A stretch of 64,000 nucleotides of DNA from positions 620,001 to 684,000 of the forward strand of contig JAKZZE010000001.1 of assembly GCA_024220505.1 (NCBI GenBank), written 5' to 3'. Under the pieces are notes generated by a model. That model ran no database searches. It was not told the DNA's origin and saw only the letters and a list, made by a program, of their open reading frames with translations. The stretch is from Rhizopus arrhizus. Taxonomy: Eukaryota > Mucoromycota > Mucoromycetes > Mucorales > Rhizopodaceae. Position numbers and translations under genes: made by a program. Below are positions 46,700 through 57,999 of the stretch, piece by piece. Positions within the stretch are counted from its first letter, which is position 1; each line of letters begins with the position of its first letter.

Positions 46700-48151
46700 G
46701 AAGAAAATGAAAGAAAAAATAAAATTTTACTCAGACAGCTGAAATTCATTTACACTTGATTATTTCGTTCACTGAATTTTGTACTTGATCTCTACAGTAC
46801 ACAAGTTGACGATCAGCTGTTAATACCTGTTTACTGTCTGCAAACTATCTTTCAGTTATTGTAAGCCGTTTAATCCTAACATACGATCTTTCAACCTTAA
46901 ATCAAATGGATGCAAAAAGTCCTTTAAAGGATTTAGTTTTCAAAGCGGACGACCGCAATTTTTTTATTAGGCAATTGTAAACATTCATAAACCAAAGCAC
47001 CTCACAAACTTTCCACCCAAAGTTGATGAATCTTAATTGATTAATTTATTTTTTCGAAAAATGAAGATGTTTCCATTGAGCCATCCGAGATGCCATCGCA
47101 CACGGCGACCTTATTCTATTCTGACCATTGGTAATCACAAAATGGGGTCCAAGGAAATAACCAGACGACATTGGAAAAGGAATGTAGAGTTATAAAAGGA
47201 ACGTTTTTGACAAAGATTGCCTTGCCGGAACTGTAGTTAGATCTTATTTAGAGCTTGTTTGTCTAGGGAGTCAAGGTGGGGTAGGCATTTTTTTCCATAA
47301 GGCGACTTGAGTGTATAATGCTGTGAATAATTATTAGAACGACGGATATAGATCAATAACTGAGAAAGCAGGGTGTTATCTAGAAGCGTATAGGAGTGTA
47401 GAAGGAATCGACATTGGAGAATGTAAACGCGTTTTTTCATGGAAGGTTGCTTCGTAAGATAGTAGTTTTTGAGTACTATAGCTTTCAATGACTTAAATAC
47501 ACATAAGTAAAAGCCTCGACTATTATTAATAACATAGTAGTACTTCTTATTTCGTCACATACCTGTACGGTTCCTAAAACCAAAAGAGAATTTTACTCTT
47601 GAATTGTCTTGATATCAACAAAAAATACTTTATCTTACTCTGCTTAGTTCATCAAGACCGTCTAAATCAAGCATATTTCAGAAAAGAAGTAAGAACGCGT
47701 AAAAAAGGGTATCCACTTTATATTACAAGCTCATTACTTAGTTCACTTCAAAAACATTTATTTTAAATTTTCTTGTTACTAATCATTTTGGTTAAAAAGA
47801 AAAAAAAAAGCTTCTGGTCAATAGCTTTTTATATATTCAGGTGAAGTATCGAGTGTTTTGGTTTATATATTGACGCACTTATCAAAGGTCATCTTAATAA
47901 GCAAGAGGGAAAACAGAGTAAAGTAATTAATCAATAACATCACTACATTATGCGCATTGGCATATTCTTATTACATCACAAACGCATTTATCTTCTTCTA
48001 AAGGCGTTGTTTGATGGTGTACAATGATGGAGTTTACATTATTCTTTTTTTTTTTTGTGTCTTGCACAAACCCAGCGACACGACCGTCTTTTTTTTTTTA
48101 TTTGACGCGTAAATATTCGCTTTTTTTTTCTTTCTCTCTTTATGCTAAATC
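46700..48151. promoter_or_regulatory. Divergent intergenic region between PRKRIP1 and RFC1
   Basis: About 1.45 kb separate the two divergent starts. Both promoters must be inside. A small minus-strand frame (47237-47488) lacks motifs. An ACGCG-containing sequence at 48104-48110 (TTGACGCGTAAA) lies 45 bp before the RFC1 start and resembles an MCB (ACGCGT) element, which is known to drive replication genes in S phase in yeasts. Confidence 0.45.
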
Positions 48152-51100
48152 ATGGGTATTGAGAAATATTTTCAGAAAAACGTAAGTGTAATAGAAGAAA
48201 ACCTTTCTTTTTTTGTATTAACGTTAATGAAAAAGACGGAACCAAAAACAGCGAGTCAAAAAAGAAAATTGATAGGTTACAATAAAAATGTTGTTCTACA
48301 ATGCGTTGCTAAACATTCATGAAATAGCCACACAGGACGAAGTCAGTAACCACGACGACAATGATTTGTAAGAAATCGCTAAAGCAGCATGTACATAACA
48401 ATTAAACATTTGTCCATAGTCAACAACCAGTGGCATCAAAGCATTTTGCAAAAAAAGCCAAGGACGAAGGGTAAAAAAAATTGAAATAATGTATTAAGGA
48501 AAAATTATAAAAACTTTAATTATAGGAAACAAGTGGATCCAAAGGCATTCTTTGCTTCTTCCTCAAGTTCAAAATCTGTATCAAATAAGAAGTCTGAATC
48601 TATTAACACTACAGCAAAGAGAAAGAAGCTTATCGTACATATAAGTGACACTGAGGAGGAGGAAGAAGAACAATCGAAATCAAAAGACATCAAAAAGTCA
48701 AAAAAAGTTTTACAAGAGGTGGTTGAAACCAAGACACCTACTACGAACAAAAAGTCTGTAAAGAAAGAGGAATCCAAAGAAGAAATTGTGAGAAAAGAAG
48801 AGCCTAAAGTAGTGAAGAAAGAAGCATCTAAAGCAGTAAAAAAGGAGAAATCTAAAGAAGAGCCTAAAGAAGAGATTATAAAGAAGGCAGACCCTAAAGA
48901 GGATACGAAAAAGAATGAAGTAGTTAAAGAAGAAAAAACCAAAGAAGATGAATCAAATGAAGAGAAACCCAAGAAGAAAGGTTATTTTGCTATGTTGAAT
49001 CGTGAGGGGCCTAAAGCGCTGGGTACTCGACCTGAGCCAGTAGGCGCTGATAATTGCTTGGACAATATGACCTTTGTCATCTCTGGTGAATTTGAAACAC
49101 TAACAAAAGAGCAAACAAAGGATATTGTGATGCGTTATGGAGGGTAAAACACTCAGAAAGAAAAAAATGGTAAATGAACTAATTATGTTTTGTAGACGTG
49201 TTACAAGCGCTGTAAGTGGTAAGACGACTTATTTGTTGCGTGGAAGAGATGCTGGAGAAAGCAAATTAGCAAAAGCTAAAAAGTGTGGTACAAAAGTATT
49301 GGATGAGGATGGATTTTACAACCTTGTTGAAAATTCTGCTCCAAAGGAAATTAAAAAGCCTGTTATCTCTCCGCCAGCTACTCCTAAAGCATCATCAACA
49401 GCTAGTAAAGGAAAGCAATCTGAAAATACAAAGTAAGGAAGAAATCAAAAAGTATTCTTTCCATATCTTACCATGTCTTTTCCTATTCTAGGATTGATAG
49501 TGAAAATAATTCGAACTTATGGACTGATAAATATAGACCAAAGACTATTCAGGAAATTATTGGTAATAAAGAGATGGTTAAACGAATTAACGATTGGCTT
49601 GGAAATTGGAATCATACTACAGCTTCGCCTAAAATAAATGAAGCAGATATCAATTCATTCCGTGGTGTATTGATCAGTGGACCTCCAGGCATTGGTAAAA
49701 CAACCGCAGCCCATGTTGTAGCTAGAGCAAATGGTTATGAACCCTTGGAATTCAATGCAAGTGATGTTCGTAGTAAAAAGATTCTGGAGCAAAGTTTGTC
49801 AGGAATGATGGATAATAGAACAATGACTGAGTTTTATTTTGGTAGCAAGAAAACAGAGGCAAGTTATTCACATAGTTATTGCTTGATATTTATACGTTAT
49901 ACGATAGACTGAGCCCAAACCTAAAGGAAAGAAGGTTGTATTGATCATGGATGAAGTGGATGGTATGTCTGCTGGAGATAGAGGCGGTGCTGTTGAACTA
50001 GCTTCCCAAATCAAAAAATCAAAAATACCAGTCATTTGTATTTGTAACGATGTCAGGTCTCCAAAAGTTGCCCCACTATTAAGAGTATGCTTTGATGCAA
50101 GGTTCAAAAGGTAAAGACCGTATTTGTTATTTTTTCCCTCAAAACTAGATTTTGTCTATTTAGAACACCGGCTGCTCAGATTCGCTCTAGGATCATGTCT
50201 ATCGCATTCAAAGAGAAACTGGACATCAAACCAAATGCCATTGATGAATTGGTTGCCTCAACCCAGAATGATATCAGACAAATAATCAATATTTTGTCTA
50301 CCTATCGCTTAAACAAAACAAGCATGGCCTACGACGATGCTAAACAAGTGTAAGTTGCCAAAAAAAAAGACTGTTTTTACATGATTCACAACTTTTTTTT
50401 CTGCAAAAGGGGTAAGATGAATAACAAGAATACTATTTTAAATCCTTTTGAAATTCCCGGAGAACTACTTGCTTCTACCAACTGGAGACAAAAAGATTTA
50501 AATCAAAAGTCTGAAATCTATTTCCATGATTATAATCTTGCACCATTGATGATTCATGTAAATGATTTATTTAGCTAACGAAAAGGAGCATTATTTTAAA
50601 TTATTTTATAGGAAAACTACTTGAAAACCAAACCTTCAAAGGCAACACAATTATGCAAATCAGGAAGTCAAAAAGAGATTGAATGCATTGAAATGGAGTT
50701 AGCAGCCCAAGCTGCAGAAGCGATTGCTGACGGCGATTTGGTGGATAGCATGATTCATGGTTCAACTCAACAATATTCACTTATGCCTGTCCATTCTATC
50801 CTTTCTTGTGTAAGGCCTGCTTATTTTATGGAAGGTCATTTTCAAACAAGGACTGGATTTCCTGCGTAAAAAAAGGCCATTTTTGCTATAAAAACATAAC
50901 TAATTTTTTTTTTTACAGCTGGCTTGGTCAAAATTCTAAGACTGGTAAGAACTCAAGACTACTAAGCGAGTTGCATTCTCGTATGAGAGTCAAAACATCT
51001 GGTGACAAATCCGAAATAAGACAAAACTATATTTCTACCCTCAATGAACGTATATTTGGAAACATCGCCAATGAAAACTTTGATGAAGCAATCGAATACA

Positions 51101-51526
51101 TGGATAACTACTATCTTGATAGAGAAAGTCTGGAAACAATGAATGATGTGATATGCACGTCAAAAGGGGCATGGACTACTATTCCTACCAAGATTAAAAC
51201 TGCTTTTACAAGAAAGTAAGAGAGAACATAATGTACAAGCTTTCCTTACTTACTATGCATATTATAGATATAATTCCACTAAGCACCCTGTCTTATTCCA
51301 AGCTTCTGGTGAACCTATAAAGAAATCAATTGCTAGAACTACTGAAGATATGGTAGACACTTTAGTTGAAGAGGATGAAGAAGTGTCAGAATCAGAAGAA
51401 AGCGGCAGTAATTTAGGAAACAATGAAGATATTTCTGATAGCAAGTTTATTAAAGAAACAAAGAAGCGAAAGTCTGGATCACAAGCAGGATCAAGCCAAT
51501 CTAAAAGAGCAAAGAAAAAGAATTAA
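48152..51526 (+). CDS. RFC1: Replication factor C large subunit
   Basis: About ten exons. The N-terminus MGIEKYFQKN leads through TEPKTASQKRKLI into a long Lys/Glu-rich region (about 150 residues). A BRCT domain follows (NCLDNMTFVISGEFETLT; RVTSAVSGKTTYLLRGRDAG, joined across an intron). Then comes the AAA+ clamp-loader core: LWTDKYRPKTIQEIIGNKE, Walker A GPPGIGKTT, Walker B VVLIMDEVDGM, and the sensor region CNDVRSPKVAPLL. The C-terminal RFC1 domain includes YFHDYNLAPLMIHENYL across an intron, and DLVDSMIHGSTQQYSLMPVH. A basic nuclear signal ends it (KRAKKKN). RFC1 is the large subunit that loads PCNA at primer ends. An MCB-like site precedes the start. All core motifs are intact. Confidence 0.95.
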
Positions 51527-53018
51527 ATCTAAGTACAGTTATGAATTGAAAAGCATACATTTGTATTTTTTTAAAGACCACAAATATTCACTTTCCTGCC
51601 TGAATAATGAACTATTGGTTATACTGAAACAATTAAGTGAAAAATATATCAAATGATTTTCTTTTATTAAATATAAAAAGCAATGCTTTGAAACTGCATA
51701 CCAGAAGGCCATTGAAAAATTAAATAAGGATTTGCATTTATTTAAAAGTATTGTTATTAGGAATAAGGATTTACGTGGAAGTTGTCAACAGAGAAAAACG
51801 AAAATTTATTGATATTGAAATTTTATAAATAATAAACCATGAATGAGTAGCAACCTTTTTGTAAATAGCTTCTTTCGAAAGTACAGTTTTGTTTTTTGTT
51901 TGTTTTTTTTAAATATTTTTTTTAAATAATAAAGAATCACCCTTGAATTACTCTTATCAACACTTTTTCAAGTCTATAGGATATGAGTGGTACCCCGAAG
52001 GGCGTTCCGTTCACTATCAGGTTCTAAGTCTATGTCTGGAATGTTCTGCGAAGGATATACCCTATTTCTAGGGATCACCCTCTCTCAAGCAAAGCGTGAC
52101 CGGGTCTGTTACTTCGCTTGTTGTAGCTTCAGATGTCAAGACATCATCTGTCTAGCACTAGGATGAACAGAGCGGGTATTACTTTTACTTGAGTTCACAT
52201 TCCTCCTTAGAGCTTACAAGTTCCAGCAGATCATCGTCCCATCCTGCCACAGATTTTAGAAGCATAGCAAAGAGGTCATAAAGAGATAGAAAGAGAAGAG
52301 AGTACAGAGATAATAAAGAGACTAACAAAAGAGAGCTTTTACAGGAAAGGATTGCTACCAAGTGAATCATGCAGACATAGAAGCAACTACAGAAGCAGCC
52401 ATTTATATTGACACAGGAGAATAACTATTGAACTAGAATAAAAGTTAATAAAAAGGATAATTCTATTATGAACATTACTTTTTAGCCAAAGGGGCGGCAA
52501 AGAAGGAATCTTGACCAAGGCGAACAAAGACAGGCAAAGTAAGCTATTTCAAAAAATGTTAATAAAATAATTGTATAAAAAACAATTTTACCATTTTATG
52601 TAGCCAAGATATGATTTCTTTTTAACCATCGAAATCAATGGAATGACGCGTTTAGCGTTGAATGAAACCAAAAAGGACCATAGAAAGATAAACAAAAGAG
52701 AGCGCACCAACATTTGATATTAACTGAGGCCATATGAAGAGACAAAGAATAGATGTATTATGTAGGCCATATATTTGAACTTTGATTAAAGACCAAGTTA
52801 ATAGATAACAGATTTTAAGAGGCCAAAAAGAGAAACATATTTGAAGCGTAAAAGTAGCAAAGCATTTGTTTAGGAAGAAGAGTTTTTGACAAAAGACCAT
52901 AGGAGCCATGTTTAGATTTAAAAAGACAAAGTATTTAGGCCATCAGCTTTAGAGAAGAGTGATTGTTTGATGAAGAAAGAAAGAAAAAAAGTTTTGGGCA
53001 AAAAGAATTATTTAAATA

Positions 53019-53051
<33 letters not shown>

Positions 53052-53275
53052 CAAAAGCGTCATTACAAAAAAAAAAAATCACAGTGTTAGGTTATTAATT
53101 TTTTTTCTCGTATTAAGCTCTTGAGCACACTGTCCATCCAACACATCAGACTACGAAACATGAATACCACTTGTACATTATATTCTAATATACCAGTCTT
53201 TTTTTTCTATGGTCAGGTAATCACTTAGTTAAAAAAGATAATATATTTTTTTTCTTTTGCTTGAGCAGCATGAGT
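51527..53275. other. Intergenic, with a G+C-richer island and a possible small gene
   Basis: At about 51975-52200 the base composition turns richer in G+C than its surroundings (around GGTACCCCGAAGGGCG and GACCGGGTCTGTT), without a recognisable gene; it may be part of an old mobile element. A minus-strand frame at 52909-52652 would encode a hydrophobic 85-residue peptide, and an exon-like piece near 52550-52487 reads LPVFVRLGQDSFFAAPLAKK with a stop after it. Together these could be one small membrane-protein gene, but the join is not clear. T31 lies at 53021-53051. Confidence 0.3.
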
Positions 53276-53513
53276 GATGCTTCGGACTAGTAGGTTTTGA
53301 CTTTTATTCAAAAGCCATTACAGAAAGCTGTTGAGACTGTCCCTATGATGGAAAACTTTCAACAGTTGGAAATCTTGGAAACAGGTTCTCTCATGTGTCT
53401 GGAATGCTTGGGATTAGTACGTTTTGACTTTTATTTAAAAGCCATTACAGAAAGCTGTTGAGACTGTCCCTATGATGGAAAACTTTCAACAGTTGGAAAT
53501 CTTGGAAACAGGT
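53276..53513. repeat. Tandem duplication of a 112-bp unit (126-bp period)
   Basis: The segments 53276-53387 and 53402-53513 are almost identical, with a 14-bp spacer. The core includes GCCATTACAGAAAGCTGTTG and CAACAGTTGGAAATCTTGG. Differences are few (for example ATTCAAAAG against ATTTAAAAG). No coding function is seen. Confidence 0.85.
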
Positions 53514-54314
53514 TTCCAGACAGCTCATAGCTTGTACTCTCTGTACACAATAGGTAGCAAAAGTTTAAACCTGGTTTCTTATTACGGTTTTGCAGCCACC
53601 TTCAACCCAAAGACCGTGTGTCCCATGAATAGAACATTACTGGGGTGAGTTGATGAATATACATAAAAACAATCAATTTGCATGTACGCTGTAATAATCA
53701 AACGAAAAGTAACTTACCAAAACTTCTCTATCTATAACATTATAGGACTTGACCATTTATTGATTATCTTCAAGTGCGTTTTTCAAAGTTTGCTCACGCT
53801 ACTATGCCTTTTACTTTTCAGAGGGACACCATGCATTACAAGCCAAAGCACCTTGATATCTGTACCAATATACAAATATCGAACTTTGCAACCAAATCAT
53901 CAACCACCTCGGTTACTGTAACTTGCGGTTCCTCGTCAACCAGTTTTTAAGCATGTTGTTTAATATGTTGATTTATAAGGAAGGTGAAAAACTATGTATG
54001 TTTCACCAAATCAAGGAGCAAACACTGTCTAAACTTCCATCCGCCCTTTAATTAAAATAAAATTGGCGTGGGGTCAATTACCTTATGGGTCTTCTGATGA
54101 AGTTTCCCACGTATCCCTCAATACACCATCCATGCGTCATTACAATTGACAGGAGTGACAAGAATGCTATCATTATGGAAGCTGCAGTATCAACAAATAT
54201 TTGAGATTTAGGATGCTTCAATTAGTCTTCATGGGTCATTAAACAATCATATTTTATTTATTTTCAACTTGATTACAAATAGTAATTTAAGCAATATAGA
54301 CCATTCATTTGTTA
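53514..54314. other. Intergenic, no supported gene
   Basis: Several short open frames are present on both strands (for example 53682-53921), but none has motifs or good splice context. The sequence may contain decayed coding material. Confidence 0.3.
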
Positions 54315-56469
54315 TTAACAGGTAAATTCAAGTTCACATAATCGACGTCTGTCTTTACTCGTATGGATCAAACTGAAAATGGCTGAGTGAGTTGGGCGGC
54401 GCATCGACTCCCATGAATCATCATTCACTGGTTTACAGAGACGCCAAAACACATCTGATACCATAAGTAACGTGCGAATGTTTTTCAAACTGAGAAAACC
54501 GGCCAAATCTTGTAAAGATGCAGGGAATGCAACACGACTAATTTCTTGCATAATGTAAATACCATCATGTCGTAAGCGCATTAAATAGAAGATGATGTTG
54601 AAGCCATTGATCTGGAAAGCCAAAGCTGCCTGCAATTTATTCATATCAATTGTGTCTTTGCAAAAAGTTCCGAGACGAAGGAGATCATGGCAGAGAGCGT
54701 GGTTGTCAGTTGTGGGGCGCGCCAATTTAACTTCTCCAAATCCAAGACTCTGGCCGAAATCTCTTTGTTGGATTTTTGAAATTGTTGCATCAGGGCACTT
54801 ATCAGCACTTTCATCACAAGTAACATTTGACCATCTTAAAAGAGTATTTTTATCAGGGTCCGAAAAGAGTGCAGACAGGAGCGGGTCGAAATACATTGTG
54901 AATAGTTCGCATTCCCCTAATGATTGCTTGTTTTTTATGGGCAACAGTGGCAGCTTACGCATACTATTATAAAATTGTCAGTTTTATTCTTTACAAGATG
55001 TCATGTTTTGACATGTCAATAAGATACAGTCTTATCATTCTGGACTAAATCTTTACAAATGAGTTTGAATAAGAATAGATCCTGATAATTAGTAACTGCC
55101 CTGAATAATATGTTTCAGTTTATATCTAGACAGTTTATTACTAACATCAGTTTATAAAATTTTTCTTATACATGTCAAATCATATCGGTCGTAACTATTT
55201 TTGTCATCTAATCTCAGGTCTTGCTCAACTAATATAAATAGCCTTAAAATCTTTCTTTAATAAAAGTATTCGACTTTAGAACTATTGTTCGGTCTCGTTA
55301 ATTGTTCTTTGTCCTATTTTTTATACTTAAAACACTTCACAAGATAAAACCTCAATCCCACTTTTCAAAGGGACTTACCATGCTTTTATTCCTAAGATGA
55401 GTGATTTTTGAATTGGACAAAGGTCTTTTCCGAGCACTAATAACTCGATCTCCACATCATCTTTACTTTGATTGTTGCTTTCAACATTGTTCACAATTCG
55501 ACTCAACTTGGTAAACACATTATTACTCATGTCTTGCCTTGAGTCCAAACACTCTTTCAAAAGATATGAGTCCAAATCATACAAAGTCTTTTCAGTAAAA
55601 ATGTTAATGGCGAGCTGGCTGTATTGCTCCGGTGCCAAGAGGAGGATATTCGACAGGCTCAGAAGCTCATGGATGGACGATTCGATGAGAAACAAATGAT
55701 CGGTTGATATTTGTGCCACGGCCTGCTTGAACTTTGTAAATAATAATGCTATATCTGCCTCCTCGAAAAACCATGGAGCAAGGACAGGGGAGTTTTCGAC
55801 ATCTTGTATATTAGTATTTTGTGCTGAATTGATGGGCGATAGTGGCGGTGCCGATCTATTGTCGCTATTGACTGTGGAATCCGATCTATCGTCGCTATTG
55901 ATTGTAGAACTAGTGCTTGGTGCTGGATTGACGGGCGACAGTGATGGTGGCGATTTATTGCCGCTATTGACTGTAGGACTAGTGCATGATGATGGCAATG
56001 TAGAATTACTACTGCTTGGTTCTGAATCAGTCGACGACGATGATGGTGATATAGATTCTTCAGAAGATAATAATGGTTTATCTGTTGGTTCATTTCTTGA
56101 CATGGAGGTAAGTATTCCTAACGCGTCTTGTGCACTATCAGATACCTATTGAGTGCATCCTTCCTGAACGACAAGTTGAGTTTTTTTATTTATCCTATCG
56201 ATCCAGAACTTTTTATACCCTTCAGTGTGATTCCAGGTCGTCAATTCTGAAGTCAAACGTTTGCCATCATCTCCGAAAATGGCATTACTAATCATTGAGT
56301 TGTATCTGCTCAATGCATACTGTTTATTTATAATGTCAAACTTTTCCACAAATGATGCCAAAGTAAGATCATCTTTATTATCAAAACACCACTGAATATC
56401 AGCAGAAAGTACACGATTCTTCTTGTTTGGTGAACTTTTTTTTGGTACAGAGAATACAGCTCGCTTCAT
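54315..56469 (-). pseudogene. Orphan-family gene with PD-(D/E)XK-like motif, interrupted by a stop
   Basis: The N-terminal frame (56469-56146) has SADIQWCFDNKDDLTLASFV and HTEGYKKFWIDRINKKTQL. A TAG at 56148-56146 ends it, yet the same frame stays open from there to 55375, through a Ser/Pro/Asn-rich linker and a helical part (FTKFKQAVAQISTDHLFLIE). A GTAAGT donor at about 55374 and an acceptor near 54967 then join to the C-terminal exon. That exon contains KCPDATISKIQQRDFGQSLG followed by FGEVKLA, which fits PD-x(n)-ExK nuclease geometry, and a hydrophobic block FNIIFYLMRLRHDGIYIMQE. I associate this architecture with a multicopy mucoralean family of unknown function. It could be read as a nearly complete gene of about 580 residues with one nonsense mutation, or as two genes. 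Confidence 0.6.
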
Positions 56470-57999
56470 TTGGTCACAATTAATATGTAGGAAAGAGCGT
56501 AGTTTTTTTTTTTTTTTTTTTTGTAGATTTTTTTTCTTAGATTTCTAAAACTTTAAAAAATTATTTATCCATAAAAAGATGGTAAATAAAAGGACAAAGC
56601 CATTCTAGACTAATAAATAAACAAACGCAAAAAAAAAAATTATTTGCTTGATTATAGCTATTAATCTTTCTTATATACTTGGTCCTCTCATTTAAATCTT
56701 AAATAATAGTTTTTTTATACTTTTAAATGAGCTTTATATCTTAATAGACAAGGTAGTCGCCTGCTTATTTTTTATTTGTACAACCGTTTTCTGCATAAAA
56801 GGTACGTAGGATTTAAAGGCCTACAGCCTCCCTTTTTTTTTATTAAATTCATTCCTTTGATTAAAAAAAAATACTTTATTTGTACTCAGGTTATATTTCA
56901 TATTAAAAAACTCTTTCCCTTTCTTTTTATTTGCTTTTGCTATAAAAGTAAACGTTGTTTTTAATTTTTTTAAAAAAATAGGTGGTAGATCTATTCCGAA
57001 TTCCGTGTGTAACAAATGTCATACGGAAAAGTTTTGACCTACCCCTATTGTTCAGGACACAAAATAAAAAAGTTTTCTAAATCGATTATAACAATGTACC
57101 TCTAAGCTATCTTTTGACAAGCATTCAACCTTACTTTTTAACAATAGTTTTTAAGCAGAAAACTGGTGGAATAATCAATGAGTATTCTTTTTTTTTGCGT
57201 TTATTTTTTTTTATATATGAAAATCCAGTTTTTTGTGTTACTATTTGGGGCTGGTATTAAAAAAATACTTTTTTTATGCATGAACTGTAGATAAGCAGCT
57301 TTGCAAGGTAATCCTACGATATTTAGACAAAGGATTAGACAATATTGACAATGATAGCTTTTTCTTTTGTAAAATATGATGATCAATGTCCTTTAATAAT
57401 TTTTTTTTACTTGAAACTGAGTTCAATGATATGAATACTGTATTTTGATTCTTTCCATGCATAAAAATTTAAATGTTTATTAAAGCTCTTCAAAGAGTAT
57501 AAGGATTCAAAAATGGTGCAGGCTTATTAAACAGTGACCTGTCATGAAAAGACAAAACTAGTCAGCATGAAAAATTGTAAGCCGATAGGTTTGATGATTC
57601 TTTCTAGATGGATTGATGAAAATATTGTTCAAGGTAGAAATCTGTCCAAAGAATTATAATCAATGAGCTTTCAATTTTAATTTAAAATGAATTAATTAGG
57701 GCTGGTTTTGAGACACTCTGAGATAAAACTAAGACTAATTTTTTTTTATTAGACAAATGTAGTAAATTCAATAATACGAAGTAAGTTTCGTTTTAGAAAT
57801 TGTAAAATATTCATTTGAAAAAGTAAGTGTCCCATATATTTTTAAAAATCTAATCAGTCTGATACCAAAAAAGGAAAAAATGAAAATCTGTAGTAGAAGT
57901 TAGGGAAATGTGTATGGTTCGTCACAATCCTCTTCATAAATGCTATAAACAAGCGGATATGGACCTTTTTTAATCTCATCTTCCTTTCTTTCTTGAATC
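56470..57999. other. A+T-rich intergenic leading into the retrotransposon
   Basis: Very A+T-rich sequence with many T and A runs (for example 56503-56522). No gene is supported. The left border of the LINE-type element is not defined and may lie here. Confidence 0.35.

Noticed and set aside
48520..48972. 150-codon Ser/Phe-rich frame on the minus strand
   Set aside because: It is the antisense of the Lys/Glu-rich region of RFC1; its composition follows from the AAG/GAA codons on the other strand.
51900..52480. Complete LTR of a retrotransposon
   Set aside because: No TG...CA ends, target duplication or primer-binding site could be defined.
52652..52909. 85-codon hydrophobic frame on the minus strand as an independent gene
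   Set aside because: Phenylalanine/leucine-rich frames arise easily from this base composition, and the join to the nearby LPVFVRLGQDSFF piece could not be made in frame. It is mentioned only in the gap entry.
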